A stretch of 59,233 nt of DNA from Sedimentisphaerales bacterium (lineage in GTDB: Bacteria > Planctomycetota > Phycisphaerae > Sedimentisphaerales > Anaerobacaceae). The stretch spans positions 1 to 59,233 of the forward strand of contig JAFGCD010000024.1 in assembly GCA_016932835.1 (NCBI GenBank), given 5' to 3'. The notes below the pieces were generated by a model that saw nothing but the letters and a program-made list of their open reading frames with translations, was not told the origin of the DNA and searched no databases. Each line of letters starts with the position of its first letter. Positions within the stretch are counted from its first letter, which is position 1. The translations under genes were made by a program, and so were the position numbers. Positions 26,219 to 35,800 of the stretch are shown piece by piece.

Positions 26219-26284
26219 TTTTCTCTCCTTTCAATTGAATTAAGACCCAAATATGGTTGGACGAATAGACTCGATAGCGCTATT

Positions 26285-27850
26285 CTACGGATTATGCAGA
26301 TTCCTGCAAATAGTCTCTCTCATGATTTTTGGATTGGCGTTTTGGCCGGTGAAGAGCTTGAACTGTGCGAGGGCCTGGTTTACGAACATGGCTATTCCGT
26401 CGATTGTCCTTGCGCCGGCTTGTTTTGCCTGCTTGAGGAGGAGCGTTTCGGCGGGATTATAGACGGTGTCGAAGACGGTCATACCGGCCTTTAGGGATTC
26501 CGCGGGGATGGGGGATTCACCCGTGTTGGGGTGCATCCCGATACTGGTGCAGTTTATCAGGAGGTCTGCGGCGAGATCGGTGAGGCCGTCGAGACCAGCG
26601 GCGTCGCAATTGAATTCTGCGGCGAGGGCCTCGGCTTTGGCGAGGGTGCGGTTGTAGATTTTTATCTTCGCTCCTGCATCGGCGAGGCCTGCGACAATGG
26701 CCCTTGCGACACCGCCTGCGCCGACGACGGCTACGGGCAGATCTGCAATATCCGACCTGGGGATTCCCATGCCCGCGGTGACGGCGTCGAGGGCGCCGGC
26801 ATAATCGGTATTGTATGCCTTGAGGCCGCTGTGGGCGGTTATTATCAGGGTGTTTACGGCGCCTATTTTCTCAGCAAGCGGTTCGAGAGTTCCGCCGGCG
26901 GCCTTGACGAATGCCAGGGCGTTGTGTTTGTGGGGGATGGTGACGCTCAGGCCTCTGAAATGGAGCCATTTTCGGAGGATGATATTTCGCATGAAGCGGT
27001 CGAATCCTGCAGAGCCGCCCTCGACGAGGAGAGGCAGATAAAGGCTGTTCATGTGCTGATGTTCGAAGCATGCGTTGTGGATGGCGGGGCTGAGCGAGTG
27101 GGCCACCGGATCGGCAATCACGCCGAAGAGCCGGGTTTCCGGGTCTATGGCATCGCCGCGGTAAAGCCGCTTGAATTCATCGACGGTCAGTTGGCCCGGC
27201 GCGGTGGTTGATTTTTCGTCAATGCCTGCGAATGTCAGGAAGCTGCCGAGTTTTTTTGTGAGGATTCTGCTAATCAGGCCGGCGGGCCCCATGCAGAAGG
27301 CGATTCTGTCCCCGCCGGTCTTTTCGAGCAAGTCGAGGGCGTCGAAGCAATCGTTGATGTTTTTTGCGGTATAAACCAGCTTCGGAATGGCCGAGGAGCA
27401 GACGGTCGAGATACGGCGGTGCAGCGCGGTAATATCGGGGAACCTGCCTTTGAAATCATGGTGTGAGAGTATCAGGCGGCCTTTTCTGCTCATAGAGAGC
27501 GCCCTTCTGAGTCGCTCCTGATTGCCTATTTCGAGGTAGTTTTCATATTCGAAATCGATGAAATCGGCCCCTGCCCGGAGTGCTGCGGCGAGGACGTCGA
27601 TTCGGAGTTTGAGGGGATATTGTATTGCACCGCCCTGCTTCTTGTCGCGGCAGGTCACAATTATCGGGAGCGTCTCAGCAGGCCCATTTTGGGCGTGTTT
27701 TAGAATCTCTACGACCTTTTCGGGGGTGAGGCCTTCAAGATAATCGATGCGAAATTCGAGTATTTCGGCGCCTGCATCGACTGCGGCGTCGATCTGGTCT
27801 GCGGCCAGATCGGCATTCGGGGCTGATATTGGTACTGCCAAGTAGGTCAT
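26285..27850 (-). CDS. aroDE: Bifunctional 3-dehydroquinate dehydratase (type I) / shikimate dehydrogenase
   Basis: One 521-residue chain catalyses two consecutive shikimate-pathway steps. The N-terminal type I dehydratase (about 1-225) shows EFRIDYLEGL, IVTCRDKKQGG, the catalytic His pair in LILSHHDFKG and the Schiff-base Lys in IPKLVYTAKNIND. The C-terminal AroE part (about 240-521) shows GVIADPVAHSLSPAIHNACF, VTIPHKHNAL with the catalytic Lys, NTDYAGALDAV with its Asp, and the NADP loop VVGAGGVARAIVAGL. I use the ATG at 27850 rather than an in-frame TTG at 27889. It has no Shine-Dalgarno sequence and lies 11 bases after a -10-like element, so it may be nearly leaderless. Confidence 0.94.
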   Translation of the reverse strand: MTYLAVPISAPNADLAADQIDAAVDAGAEILEFRIDYLEGLTPEKVVEILKHAQNGPAETLPIIVTCRDKKQGGAIQYPLKLRIDVLAAALRAGADFIDFEYENYLEIGNQERLRRALSMSRKGRLILSHHDFKGRFPDITALHRRISTVCSSAIPKLVYTAKNINDCFDALDLLEKTGGDRIAFCMGPAGLISRILTKKLGSFLTFAGIDEKSTTAPGQLTVDEFKRLYRGDAIDPETRLFGVIADPVAHSLSPAIHNACFEHQHMNSLYLPLLVEGGSAGFDRFMRNIILRKWLHFRGLSVTIPHKHNALAFVKAAGGTLEPLAEKIGAVNTLIITAHSGLKAYNTDYAGALDAVTAGMGIPRSDIADLPVAVVGAGGVARAIVAGLADAGAKIKIYNRTLAKAEALAAEFNCDAAGLDGLTDLAADLLINCTSIGMHPNTGESPIPAESLKAGMTVFDTVYNPAETLLLKQAKQAGARTIDGIAMFVNQALAQFKLFTGQNANPKIMRETICRNLHNP

Positions 27851-27861
27851 AGCAGCATTAG

Positions 27862-27889
27862 GATATAGCGGCTGGGCGGAGCAAGGCAA
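27862..27889 (-). promoter_or_regulatory. Promoter directly upstream of aroDE
   Basis: On the minus strand TTGCCT (27889-27884) and TATATC (27867-27862) with a 16-base spacer. The start codon begins 11 bases beyond the -10. Confidence 0.35.
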
Positions 27890-27940
27890 GGAGAAAAAGC
27901 GGAATCAGCGGGCTTAAAACCCGTTTAGCAGGTTATTATC

Positions 27941-27969
27941 TTGACAAAGAGGGGTAAATAGCATATAAT
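27941..27969 (+). promoter_or_regulatory. Consensus promoter of the C10 protease gene
   Basis: A perfect TTGACA (27941-27946) and a perfect TATAAT (27964-27969) are separated by 17 bases. This is the strongest promoter in the window and implies a start near 27976. Confidence 0.85.
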
Positions 27970-27978
27970 GATTTTTTA

Positions 27979-28117
27979 CGGGTTGTTGAAAAGGACTACC
28001 AGCAGGTGATGTTGTGTAGTTGTGTCATTCTCTTTAATCCCCGCCCGTGTTCTAAGCGGGGCGACTCTACACCGCCGACAACCCGGCAAATTACGGCTTT
28101 TTTCGTTAAGGAGGAGG
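27979..28117 (+). promoter_or_regulatory. Structured 5' leader with nested stems, ending in a strong Shine-Dalgarno site
   Basis: Three nested stems can be drawn by eye. P1: CGGGTTGTTG (27979-27988) with CGACAACCCG (28076-28085), 10 pairs including one G-U. P2: GTGTAG (28014-28019) with CTACAC (28067-28072). P3: CCCCGC (28039-28044) with GCGGGG (28056-28061). Six T follow at 28098-28103, then AAGGAGGAGG at 28108-28117. It matches no riboswitch consensus that I know. Confidence 0.5.
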
Positions 28118-28119
28118 AA

Positions 28120-30474
28120 ATAAACCGCATAAGGATACTCTATACAGGTATTCTCTTGCTGCTTGCCTTTTGGGGCGGCGAGGCGTTTGCGCGGTCGATA
28201 ACGGCGCGTCAGGCTGAGCAGGCAGTCTCAGGGTGGCTGGGCACCGGTGCGCAATCTGCGCAGAGTGTGCGCGGTCTGCGGGTGAAGGGGATAGAGGTTT
28301 TCACCGACGAGATGGGTGAGCCGGCTTACTATTGCGCGGCCCTGGCGCCTTCGGGATTTGTGCTCGTCTCGTCGGACGACGAGATAGAGCCGATAATCGG
28401 CTTCAGCTATGAGGGGCATTACGATCCATCCGAGTCGAATCCTTTAGGGGCACTTGTTTCCAGCGATATTCGTGGTCGTATTGCGGCGGTGCGTTCCGAG
28501 CGAGGTCAGCGTGATTTTCGGCATCGAAGACTACGAGCGCGAGCGAAGGGCAGATGGGACCGGTTCATCGGAGCAGGGCCGGCGAGGACCGAGGGGTATA
28601 TCCTTGCCGACCTGACGACACCGGAAGGTTCGCTTGAGAGTTCGGGTATGCTCGATGTTCGGGTGGGGCCGCTTCTTCAGAGCACCTGGGCGCAGCACAA
28701 CGTTTGTGATATTCCCTGCTACAATTACTACACTCCCGACAATTACCGCGCGGGATGTGTTGCCGTGACGATGGCTCAGATAATGCGTTACCACCAGCAT
28801 CCTGCCGGCGCGATAGGGGTTGAAGGCTTCTGGATCAGGAAGGACAACAGCGACTGGTACGGGGCGTTTACTCTTGGCGGCGACGGCGCAGGCGGGCCCT
28901 ATCTCTGGGATTATATGGCGTTTACGCCCACCTGCGCGACGACGGCATTTGAGCGCAGTGCGATCGGTGCGCTCTGCTACGACGCGGCTATTTCGATAAA
29001 CACGGTTTTCGGTTATACGTCTTCTCAGGCCGATACACTGAAGGCTAAGGAATCCCTGGTGGAGACGTTCAAATATGCGTATTCGGTGAAGGGCTACAAC
29101 GGCGGCGACAATATCGGCGACGCTCTTTTAGGGATGATCAATCCGAACCTGGACGCCGGGGATCCTGTGATTTTGGGGATACGAGGCACGAGCGGGCACG
29201 CGGTGGTTTGCGACGGTTACGGCTACAGCGATTGGACTTTGTACCACCACCTTAATATGGGTTGGGGCGGGGTTTATGACGCCTGGTACAACCTTCCGAA
29301 TATCGATTGCAACCCTTCATACAGTTCGATTTATAAGTGCGTTTACAATATTCGTCCGACGGGCAGCTTCGGGGGGGAGGTAATCAGCGGACGTCTATAC
29401 TATCCTACGGGCTCGCCGATAGCCAACAAGACGGTGTATGCCCAGGCTCTGGACTACTCTGAACTCTATTCGACGACATCGGACGACAAGGGCATCTACG
29501 CATTCGATGACCTGGCGCCGGAGTCGCGGTACTCGATTTACTCTTCTGCGCCCGAGGGATACCGATTCGACAATCCGGAAGTCAGGACTGGCAGGTCCCG
29601 TGACAACTCTGCGGTGTCGGGCAATATCTGGGGTGTTAATCTGCCTGCCCGGCCGGAATTCGAGGCACTGGTGGGACATTGGAAGTTAGACGAGGCAAGC
29701 GGCGAGCGTGCGGCAGACTCGGCGGGGATTAACGACGGGACGGTGTACGGCGGAGCGAGTTGGGCAGCTTCGGGCGGGGCGTTCGACGGGGCGCTGAGCT
29801 TCGACGGGAACGACTATGTCGAGATTCCGGACGAGGGGAACTTCGACCTGGAGGATGAAATTACGGTCGCTGCGTGGGTGAATATCTCCGTTGTTGACAA
29901 GGACTGGCAGAGCGTTATTACCAAAGGCGATTCGGCGTGGCGGCTGTCAACGCTTAGAAGCGAGTCAAAGTTTCACTTCGCGGTTACCGGGCCTCCCAAT
30001 CACGTGGCTGTCGATGGGAGCGTCAGCATCGGGCCGAACGAATGGCATCATGTCTGCGGGATTTACGACGGGTCGAACGTTCGTCTCTACATAGACGGCA
30101 TGCAGGATCCATCGAGTCCAGTGGCTTACAGCGGTGGTATAACGACCAATGACTACCCCGTATATATCGGCGAAAACGCCGAAAATACGGGTCGCCGGTG
30201 GAAGGGTCTTATCGACGACGTGCGTATCTACAACTATGCATTGAGCGCCGGCGAGGCTGCGAAGCTGATGTGCCGGGCGCCTGCGGCAGGCGACATCAAC
30301 AGCGATTGTCAGGTTGACATGACCGATTACGCTGTTTTTACATCTGCGTGGCTGAGCAGTCCTGGCGATGCAAAATGGAACAGCGAGTGCGACATCAGCT
30401 CTCCGGCCGACGGCGTAGTGGATATGCGCGACCTGAATATCTTCCTTAACGATTGGCCGAGAGGCAGCCAATAG
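28120..30474 (+). CDS. Secreted C10 family (streptopain-like) cysteine protease with LamG and dockerin-like modules
   Basis: The likely start is an AUA at 28120, five bases after AAGGAGG, because the peptide from there (NRIRILYTGILLLLAFWGG) is a typical signal peptide; the frame stays open back to a GTG at 28006, but that would add 38 residues encoded inside the structured leader. Length is about 784 residues. A SpeB-type propeptide (about 25-190) with YCAALAPSGFVLVSSDD precedes the protease, whose Cys is in AGCVAVTMAQIMRYHQHP near residue 213 and His in TSGHAVVCDGYGY near 360. Then come a carboxypeptidase-regulatory-like domain, a LamG jelly roll (about 517-720; VGHWKLDEASGE, FDGNDYVEIPD), and a dockerin-like pair at the C-terminus (INSDCQVDMTDY, DGVVDMRDLNIFLNDW). 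Confidence 0.85.
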   Translation: MNRIRILYTGILLLLAFWGGEAFARSITARQAEQAVSGWLGTGAQSAQSVRGLRVKGIEVFTDEMGEPAYYCAALAPSGFVLVSSDDEIEPIIGFSYEGHYDPSESNPLGALVSSDIRGRIAAVRSERGQRDFRHRRLRARAKGRWDRFIGAGPARTEGYILADLTTPEGSLESSGMLDVRVGPLLQSTWAQHNVCDIPCYNYYTPDNYRAGCVAVTMAQIMRYHQHPAGAIGVEGFWIRKDNSDWYGAFTLGGDGAGGPYLWDYMAFTPTCATTAFERSAIGALCYDAAISINTVFGYTSSQADTLKAKESLVETFKYAYSVKGYNGGDNIGDALLGMINPNLDAGDPVILGIRGTSGHAVVCDGYGYSDWTLYHHLNMGWGGVYDAWYNLPNIDCNPSYSSIYKCVYNIRPTGSFGGEVISGRLYYPTGSPIANKTVYAQALDYSELYSTTSDDKGIYAFDDLAPESRYSIYSSAPEGYRFDNPEVRTGRSRDNSAVSGNIWGVNLPARPEFEALVGHWKLDEASGERAADSAGINDGTVYGGASWAASGGAFDGALSFDGNDYVEIPDEGNFDLEDEITVAAWVNISVVDKDWQSVITKGDSAWRLSTLRSESKFHFAVTGPPNHVAVDGSVSIGPNEWHHVCGIYDGSNVRLYIDGMQDPSSPVAYSGGITTNDYPVYIGENAENTGRRWKGLIDDVRIYNYALSAGEAAKLMCRAPAAGDINSDCQVDMTDYAVFTSAWLSSPGDAKWNSECDISSPADGVVDMRDLNIFLNDWPRGSQ

Positions 30475-30516
30475 CAGTCTCGATCCGCACGGCCGCAGTG
30501 AAACTCACGTCAAGTA

Positions 30517-30545
30517 TTGCTTTTCTGAGAAGAATCGTCTATTAT
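30517..30545 (+). promoter_or_regulatory. Promoter for aroB and the aldolase gene
   Basis: TTGCTT at 30517-30522 and TATTAT at 30540-30545, 17-base spacer, about 50 bases before the aroB start. Confidence 0.55.
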
Positions 30546-30595
30546 ACCCTGATTCGGTATCGGTACAGACCCAATAGCTTTAGCAGCGAGTTTTG

Positions 30596-31699
30596 ATGAA
30601 ATCACATAAGGTCAAAATCCCGGCTCGCAAGGCCGGAAAATATGAGATTACGATAGGCTCGGGAATTCTGCCCTCGCTGTGGGGGACGATACAGGCTGAT
30701 TTTCGCGAATCCGGCAAATTCATCGTTACAGACGCGAATCTTGTCTCTGCGGGGCATCTGGAGGGGCTGCTGGGCGGTGAAAAGGCACTTAGCTATATCA
30801 TCAAGCCGGCGGGCGAGGTCTCCAAGACTATCGGTACAGTGGTCTCGATAATCGAGGCTATGGAGAAGGCATACCTTGGCAGAGACACCTTTGTCGTCGG
30901 GCTGGGGGGCGGGACGGTCGGGGATATAGCGGGCTTTGCGGCATCCGTATTTAAGAGAGGGGTCCGCGTAGTGCACATCCCGACTACGACGGTTGCTCAG
31001 GCGGATTCGGCAATCGGGGGCAAAACAGGCGTCGATTCGAGCTTGAGCAAGAATGCATTCGGAGCTTTTTGGCACCCTTCGGCGGTTTATATCGATGTCG
31101 GGACGCTTGGTACGCTCGACGAGAGGCAGTACAGGGCCGGATTAGTGGAGTCTGTCAAACACGCATTGATTGCGGACAGCGAGTATTTTGGCCTTATCGA
31201 GGCGAATATAGATGCGATTTTGGCTCGCGAGAGTGCGATTCTGGAGAAAATTGCGGAATTGAACTGCAGAATCAAGGGGCGTGTTGTGGAAACAGACCCC
31301 TATGAGCAAAATATGCGGCGAATCCTGAATTACGGGCATACGATCGGACATGCGGTCGAATCGGCGAGCGGATATAAGCTGCTGCACGGGGAAGCGGTTG
31401 GTATCGGTATAATCGGGGCCGGTCTGATCGAGGTGGAGATGGGTCTGTCCGACGGCGGCAGGCTCGAGAAAATCCGCAAGATTCTTGGAAAACTGGGCGT
31501 TCCGCTGGGATTAGGTGAGGATTTTGCCGAAAATGAGCTTATCGACCTTATAAGACGCGATAAGAAGGCGGTGAACAAATGGCCCAAATTCGTCTTGCTA
31601 AGTGAGATAGGACAAGTATATTGCCGTGACGGCCAATGGGCCGCTGACGTAGAACTTTCTGTGGTCGAACGAGTACTGCAGAAACTGAAGCAAAGTTAA
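30596..31699 (+). CDS. aroB: 3-dehydroquinate synthase (AroB, sugar-phosphate cyclase family)
   Basis: AroB cyclises DAHP to 3-dehydroquinate with NAD and a metal. The 367 residues show the family signatures: VGLGGGTVGDIAGFAASVFKRG, HIPTTTVAQADSAIGGKTGV, KNAFGAFWHPSAVYID, GLVESVKHALI, NYGHTIGHAVE and LLHGEAVGIG, so the metal-binding Glu and His residues are present. The ATG at 30596 is used; the preceding in-frame TTG is not needed. Related sugar-phosphate cyclases (valiolone or scyllo-inosose synthases) share this fold, and I cannot fully exclude one. It is followed after 18 bases by a DRE-TIM aldolase. A second, archaeal-type dehydroquinate synthase is encoded 10 kb away. Confidence 0.87.
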   Translation: MKSHKVKIPARKAGKYEITIGSGILPSLWGTIQADFRESGKFIVTDANLVSAGHLEGLLGGEKALSYIIKPAGEVSKTIGTVVSIIEAMEKAYLGRDTFVVGLGGGTVGDIAGFAASVFKRGVRVVHIPTTTVAQADSAIGGKTGVDSSLSKNAFGAFWHPSAVYIDVGTLGTLDERQYRAGLVESVKHALIADSEYFGLIEANIDAILARESAILEKIAELNCRIKGRVVETDPYEQNMRRILNYGHTIGHAVESASGYKLLHGEAVGIGIIGAGLIEVEMGLSDGGRLEKIRKILGKLGVPLGLGEDFAENELIDLIRRDKKAVNKWPKFVLLSEIGQVYCRDGQWAADVELSVVERVLQKLKQS

Positions 31700-31717
31700 G
31701 AGGTTAAAGGCAACGAT

Positions 31718-32668
31718 ATGTTCAGAGAGCAGATAAGGGTACTGGATTGCACCATCAGGGACGGCGGGCTTATCAACAATCACTATTTCACGGACGATTT
31801 TGTGTGTGAGGTTTACAAGGCGCTGTCCAAAAGCGGCATCGACTACATGGAGATGGGCTACCGGGCCAGCAGAGAACTTGCCCCCCCTACCGAGTACGGG
31901 GCGTGGAAATACTGCGACGACGAGAAGATACGGGAGATTATCGACAGGGCCGGTATCGAATCGAATCTCAAAATCAGCGTAATGGTGGATTCGTACCGGG
32001 TGAAGGAACAAGTATTCGCTCCCGCGGACGAGAGCCCTGTGGATATGATTCGTGCGGCGACGTATGTGAAATATATCGACAGCTCGATTGAATTGGTTAA
32101 CAGGTGCCACGACCTCGGGTACGAGACGACGGTCAATATCATGGCGATCAGCAAAGAAATCGAGCCGGACCTGGTAGAGGCGCTCGATCAACTGGCTAAG
32201 ACGCCGGTTGATGTTGTTTACGTAGTCGATAGCTTCGGGTCGCTTTACTGCGAGCAAATCGAGTATTTGGTCAAACTATATCGCGAGCACCTTCCCGGCA
32301 AAGAGATCGGCATTCACTGCCATAACCAGCAGCAGCTTGCCTTTGCGAATACTATCGAGGGCATAATCCACAACGCCAACTATCTCGACGGCTCTCTTCT
32401 GGGAATCGGTCGTGGTCCGGGTAACTGCTGCCTGGAACTTCTGATAGGTTTTCTTAAGAATCCGAAGTTCGACTTGGTTCCCATTCTCGAGGTTCTCCAG
32501 GATCACATGGTGCCTATGCAGAAAGAGATCGAGTGGGGCTATATAATCCCTTACATGATTACGGGTATACTAAACGAGCACCCTCGCGCGGCCATAGCGA
32601 TGCGCAAGACGGAGCGGAAGGATGCCTACGCCGAATTCTACAAAGAATTAGGGCAATCGCTGGATTAG
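31718..32668 (+). CDS. DRE-TIM metallolyase-like aldolase (HMGL/4-hydroxy-2-oxovalerate aldolase type)
   Basis: A 316-residue TIM-barrel protein. VLDCTIRDGGLINN near residue 8 is the DRE-type metal motif (here with RDGG), and IGIHCHNQQQLAFANTIEG near residue 192 has the paired His ligands of the divalent metal. GIGRGPGNCCLELLI matches the G-x-G-R-G-x-GN motif near the active site. Members condense or cleave 2-keto acids and aldehydes, including 4-hydroxy-2-oxovalerate aldolase; the substrate here is not known. It probably shares a transcript with aroB (18-base gap), suggesting that its product or substrate is linked to a keto-sugar or shikimate-like pathway. Confidence 0.8.
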   Translation: MFREQIRVLDCTIRDGGLINNHYFTDDFVCEVYKALSKSGIDYMEMGYRASRELAPPTEYGAWKYCDDEKIREIIDRAGIESNLKISVMVDSYRVKEQVFAPADESPVDMIRAATYVKYIDSSIELVNRCHDLGYETTVNIMAISKEIEPDLVEALDQLAKTPVDVVYVVDSFGSLYCEQIEYLVKLYREHLPGKEIGIHCHNQQQLAFANTIEGIIHNANYLDGSLLGIGRGPGNCCLELLIGFLKNPKFDLVPILEVLQDHMVPMQKEIEWGYIIPYMITGILNEHPRAAIAMRKTERKDAYAEFYKELGQSLD

Positions 32669-32704
32669 GATGCGTCGAGAGGCACAATCCTCGCAGGTTT
32701 GGCC

Positions 32705-32733
32705 TTGACATACAGGTGCTAATCTCATAAAAT
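32705..32733 (+). promoter_or_regulatory. Promoter of the 2154-residue surface protein gene
   Basis: TTGACA at 32705-32710 and TAAAAT at 32728-32733 with a 17-base spacer. The leader of roughly 118 bases contains a CGCTG/CAGCG hairpin and ends in GGAAGGAG. Confidence 0.7.
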
Positions 32734-32857
32734 CATATTGTCTCTGTGTAAGCTCAGGGGCTGTCTCTGTGGGGTTTTTCGCTGGGCAGGTTTTCAGCGG
32801 CAACAGGCGCGGGCGGCCTTTGACCCGGTTTTGTGAGGTTGGGAAGGAGATTAGAAG

Positions 32858-35800
32858 ATGCGTAAGTCTCTTGTGTGTGCATTCTATGGTTTTTTCGCAG
32901 GTTTCTTCCTCCTTAGTTTTGCTTTGGCGGTTGGTCCGTCTGGTGATCTCGACAGGAACTGGAAGGTCGGGGCGGGGGATTTGGCTCTTTTTGCGGATCA
33001 ATGGCTTGATGATGGCGGGTGCTCGGAGCCTAACTGCGCGAATCTTGACGGGGTCGGGCGGGTCAACCTGAGCGATTTTGCGAAGCTGGCCGAGAACTGG
33101 GGCGCGGACCATTCGGGGCTGATTATCAGCGAATTCATGGCGGTCAACGACGAGTCTTTGCCTGACGAGGAAGAGGCATTTCCGGACTGGATCGAGATAT
33201 ACAATCCGCTCGATGTGACTGTGGATATGGAGGGGTGGTATCTGACGGATAGTGATTCGAACCTGACGAAGTGGGCGTTTCCTGCGGGTATCGAGCTTGA
33301 TCCGGGCAACTTTCTGGTCGTATTCGCATCGGGTAACGACCGTCGCAATCCGGCCAATCCTCTGCACACGAATTTCAATCTGAACGACAACGACGAAGAT
33401 GTTATTCTTGTCACGCCGGACGGCAAGACAATCGTTCACAGTTATCTGGCTTACCCGCAGCAGTTGGGGGATATCTCCTACGGTTTGATGCAATACTCGA
33501 AGACCCTTCTGGCCGAGGGCGCCAGGGTGACTTACCAGGTACCGAGCATCGAGGATGCGGGGGCCGATTGGACGGCGGTAGATTTCGATGATTCATCCTG
33601 GTCAAGCGGGGCAACGGGTCTGAGTTTCGTGCTGGGCGGGGCCGAGCGGACATCCTACAACGACTGCGTGTACGAGGGCGGACAACACATAGCCGGCAAT
33701 GTGACGACTTACGGGATCGGGGACGGTTTTTCAGGGAGCAGCTCGGGAGAGCTTATAGACCAGTCAACGGGCGATGGGACGGGGATAATGGTGAGCCTGA
33801 GCCAGAGCGGCGAGGTAAGCTGGCAGGCCAGCGGCACGGGCGGCAGTGACTGCGCAGCGGGTACGGATGCCTACGAAACATTCGCCGATTTCGTTGATAT
33901 GACGGGCGTGATTTATTACGGGGATCCGGGGTGGCGGGTGGATATGACCTTCAGCGGTCTCGATCCGAGCACCGAATACACCTTTGCGACATCGGCGACG
34001 CGTGACGAATACTCGGATCGTTGGACGCGTTATACGATTATGGGCGCAGATACGTTTACAAACGCCAGCAGCACGGTGCCGCCGCCGGGCGTTTCTGAAG
34101 TTCCGGGTCTGGGCGGCTCTGCAGTTCGCTTCAACACGGGCGACAATCACGACCAGGGCTATGTTGCGCGTTGGACGGGGATTACAGCTTCCGACGGGAC
34201 ATTCCAAGTTCGTGCGGAGGCGGATGCGGAGAATCCGTGTTCGGACCCGCGGAAGGCATATTCATTCGACGTATTCATGCTCAAGGGTGGTCTTAGCGGT
34301 GAGAGAATCAGCGAAGAGATGGAGGGTATAAATGCTTCGATCAGGACACGATGCGAATTCTATCTGGAAGAGGGCGAGAAGGATATCTTCGAGCGTCTGA
34401 GCCTGAACATCAAGTATGAAGACGGGTTCGCAGCTTATCTCAACGGCGAGGAGGTTGCGAGCCGCAACGCACCGAGCCCGGCGGAATGGGACTCGGCTGC
34501 GACGGCGGACAGGCCGATCGAAGATGCATCGGAATTCGAGACGATTAACCTGACGGCTTACGCAGGCTTGCTGCGGGACGGCAAGAACGTGCTGGCGATT
34601 CAGGGCCTTAACGATAATAAGGATGACGGCGAGTTCCTGATTCTTCCGGAGCTTGTGGGGGCAAGCGCAACCGGCGTGCCGCAATATTTCACGACATCGA
34701 CCCCGCGGACATTCAACGTATCGGGGGCGCAGGGGATAGCTTCGGAGGTTTGGTTCAGCCATGATCGTGGTTTTTACGAGAGTCCCTTCAACCTTGTGCT
34801 ATCGACGGAGATGGCCGGCGGGGAGATACGGTACACTTCAAACGGCTCGCGGCCGGGTATCAGCAACGGGAAGGTTTACACGGGCCCGATTCCTATCACG
34901 AAGACCTGTACGATTCGGGCGGCCTGCGTCAAGCCGGGGTATCTCGATTCGGAAGTCGAAACACACACATATATATTCGTAAGTGATGTGATTCACCAGT
35001 CGCCGAGCGGCGAGAAGCCCGACGCGAACTGGCCTAACGACGGAACGAGGGGACAAGAATTCGAATACGGGATGGATTCCTACATTGTCAACAGCAGTTC
35101 GTGGCGGTACGAGGTTGACGACGCCCTTCTTGCAGTGCCGACGATATCCGTTGTTACGGATCTGAACCATTTGTTTTATGACAGCGGCGACCCGGTGATC
35201 GGGGGGATCTACGTCAACGCTTACGACGGGCACGGGCGTGAGTGGGAGCGTCCGACGTCACTGGAACTGATTTATCCTGAGAATCCTCAAGGGGCCGGCT
35301 TTCCGGACCTGATTGAAGTGCCCGACGGCGTGGGGGGTTATCGGTGGGAGCTTCCGGCCGATATGAAGGGTGGATTTCAAGTTGACTGCGGGATTCGTAT
35401 TCGCGGCGGGTGGAGCCGGCACGGCGATAATCCGAAACATGCCTTCCGGTTCTTCTTCCGCAACGAGTACGGGGGCGGGAAGCTGGATTATCCGCTTTTC
35501 GGGGACGAGGGTGTCAGCAAGTTCGACAAGATGGACCTGCGAACGGCGCAGAACTACTCGTGGAGTTACTACAACGACAGCACAAATACGATGTGCCGGG
35601 ACGTTGCGGCTCGCGACAGCCAGGGGCTGATGGGCCAGGGCTATACCCGCAGCCGATACTATCACCTTTATATTAACGGGGTTTACTGGGGTCTTTTCCA
35701 GACGCAGGAGCGTTCTGAGGCGGCTTTCGGGGAGTCCTATTTCGGGGGCAAGCGGGAGAATTACGACACGGTCAAGGCCGTCGGGTACGGCGAATACAAA

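Noticed and set aside
27979..28085. Known riboswitch (for example c-di-GMP class I or fluoride) in the C10 protease leader
   Set aside because: None of the conserved core sequences of these classes that I remember is present.
28006..28119. GTG/ATG start giving an extra 38 N-terminal residues on the C10 protease
   Set aside because: These codons lie inside a leader that folds into nested stems, lack a Shine-Dalgarno sequence, and would place a signal peptide far from the N-terminus.
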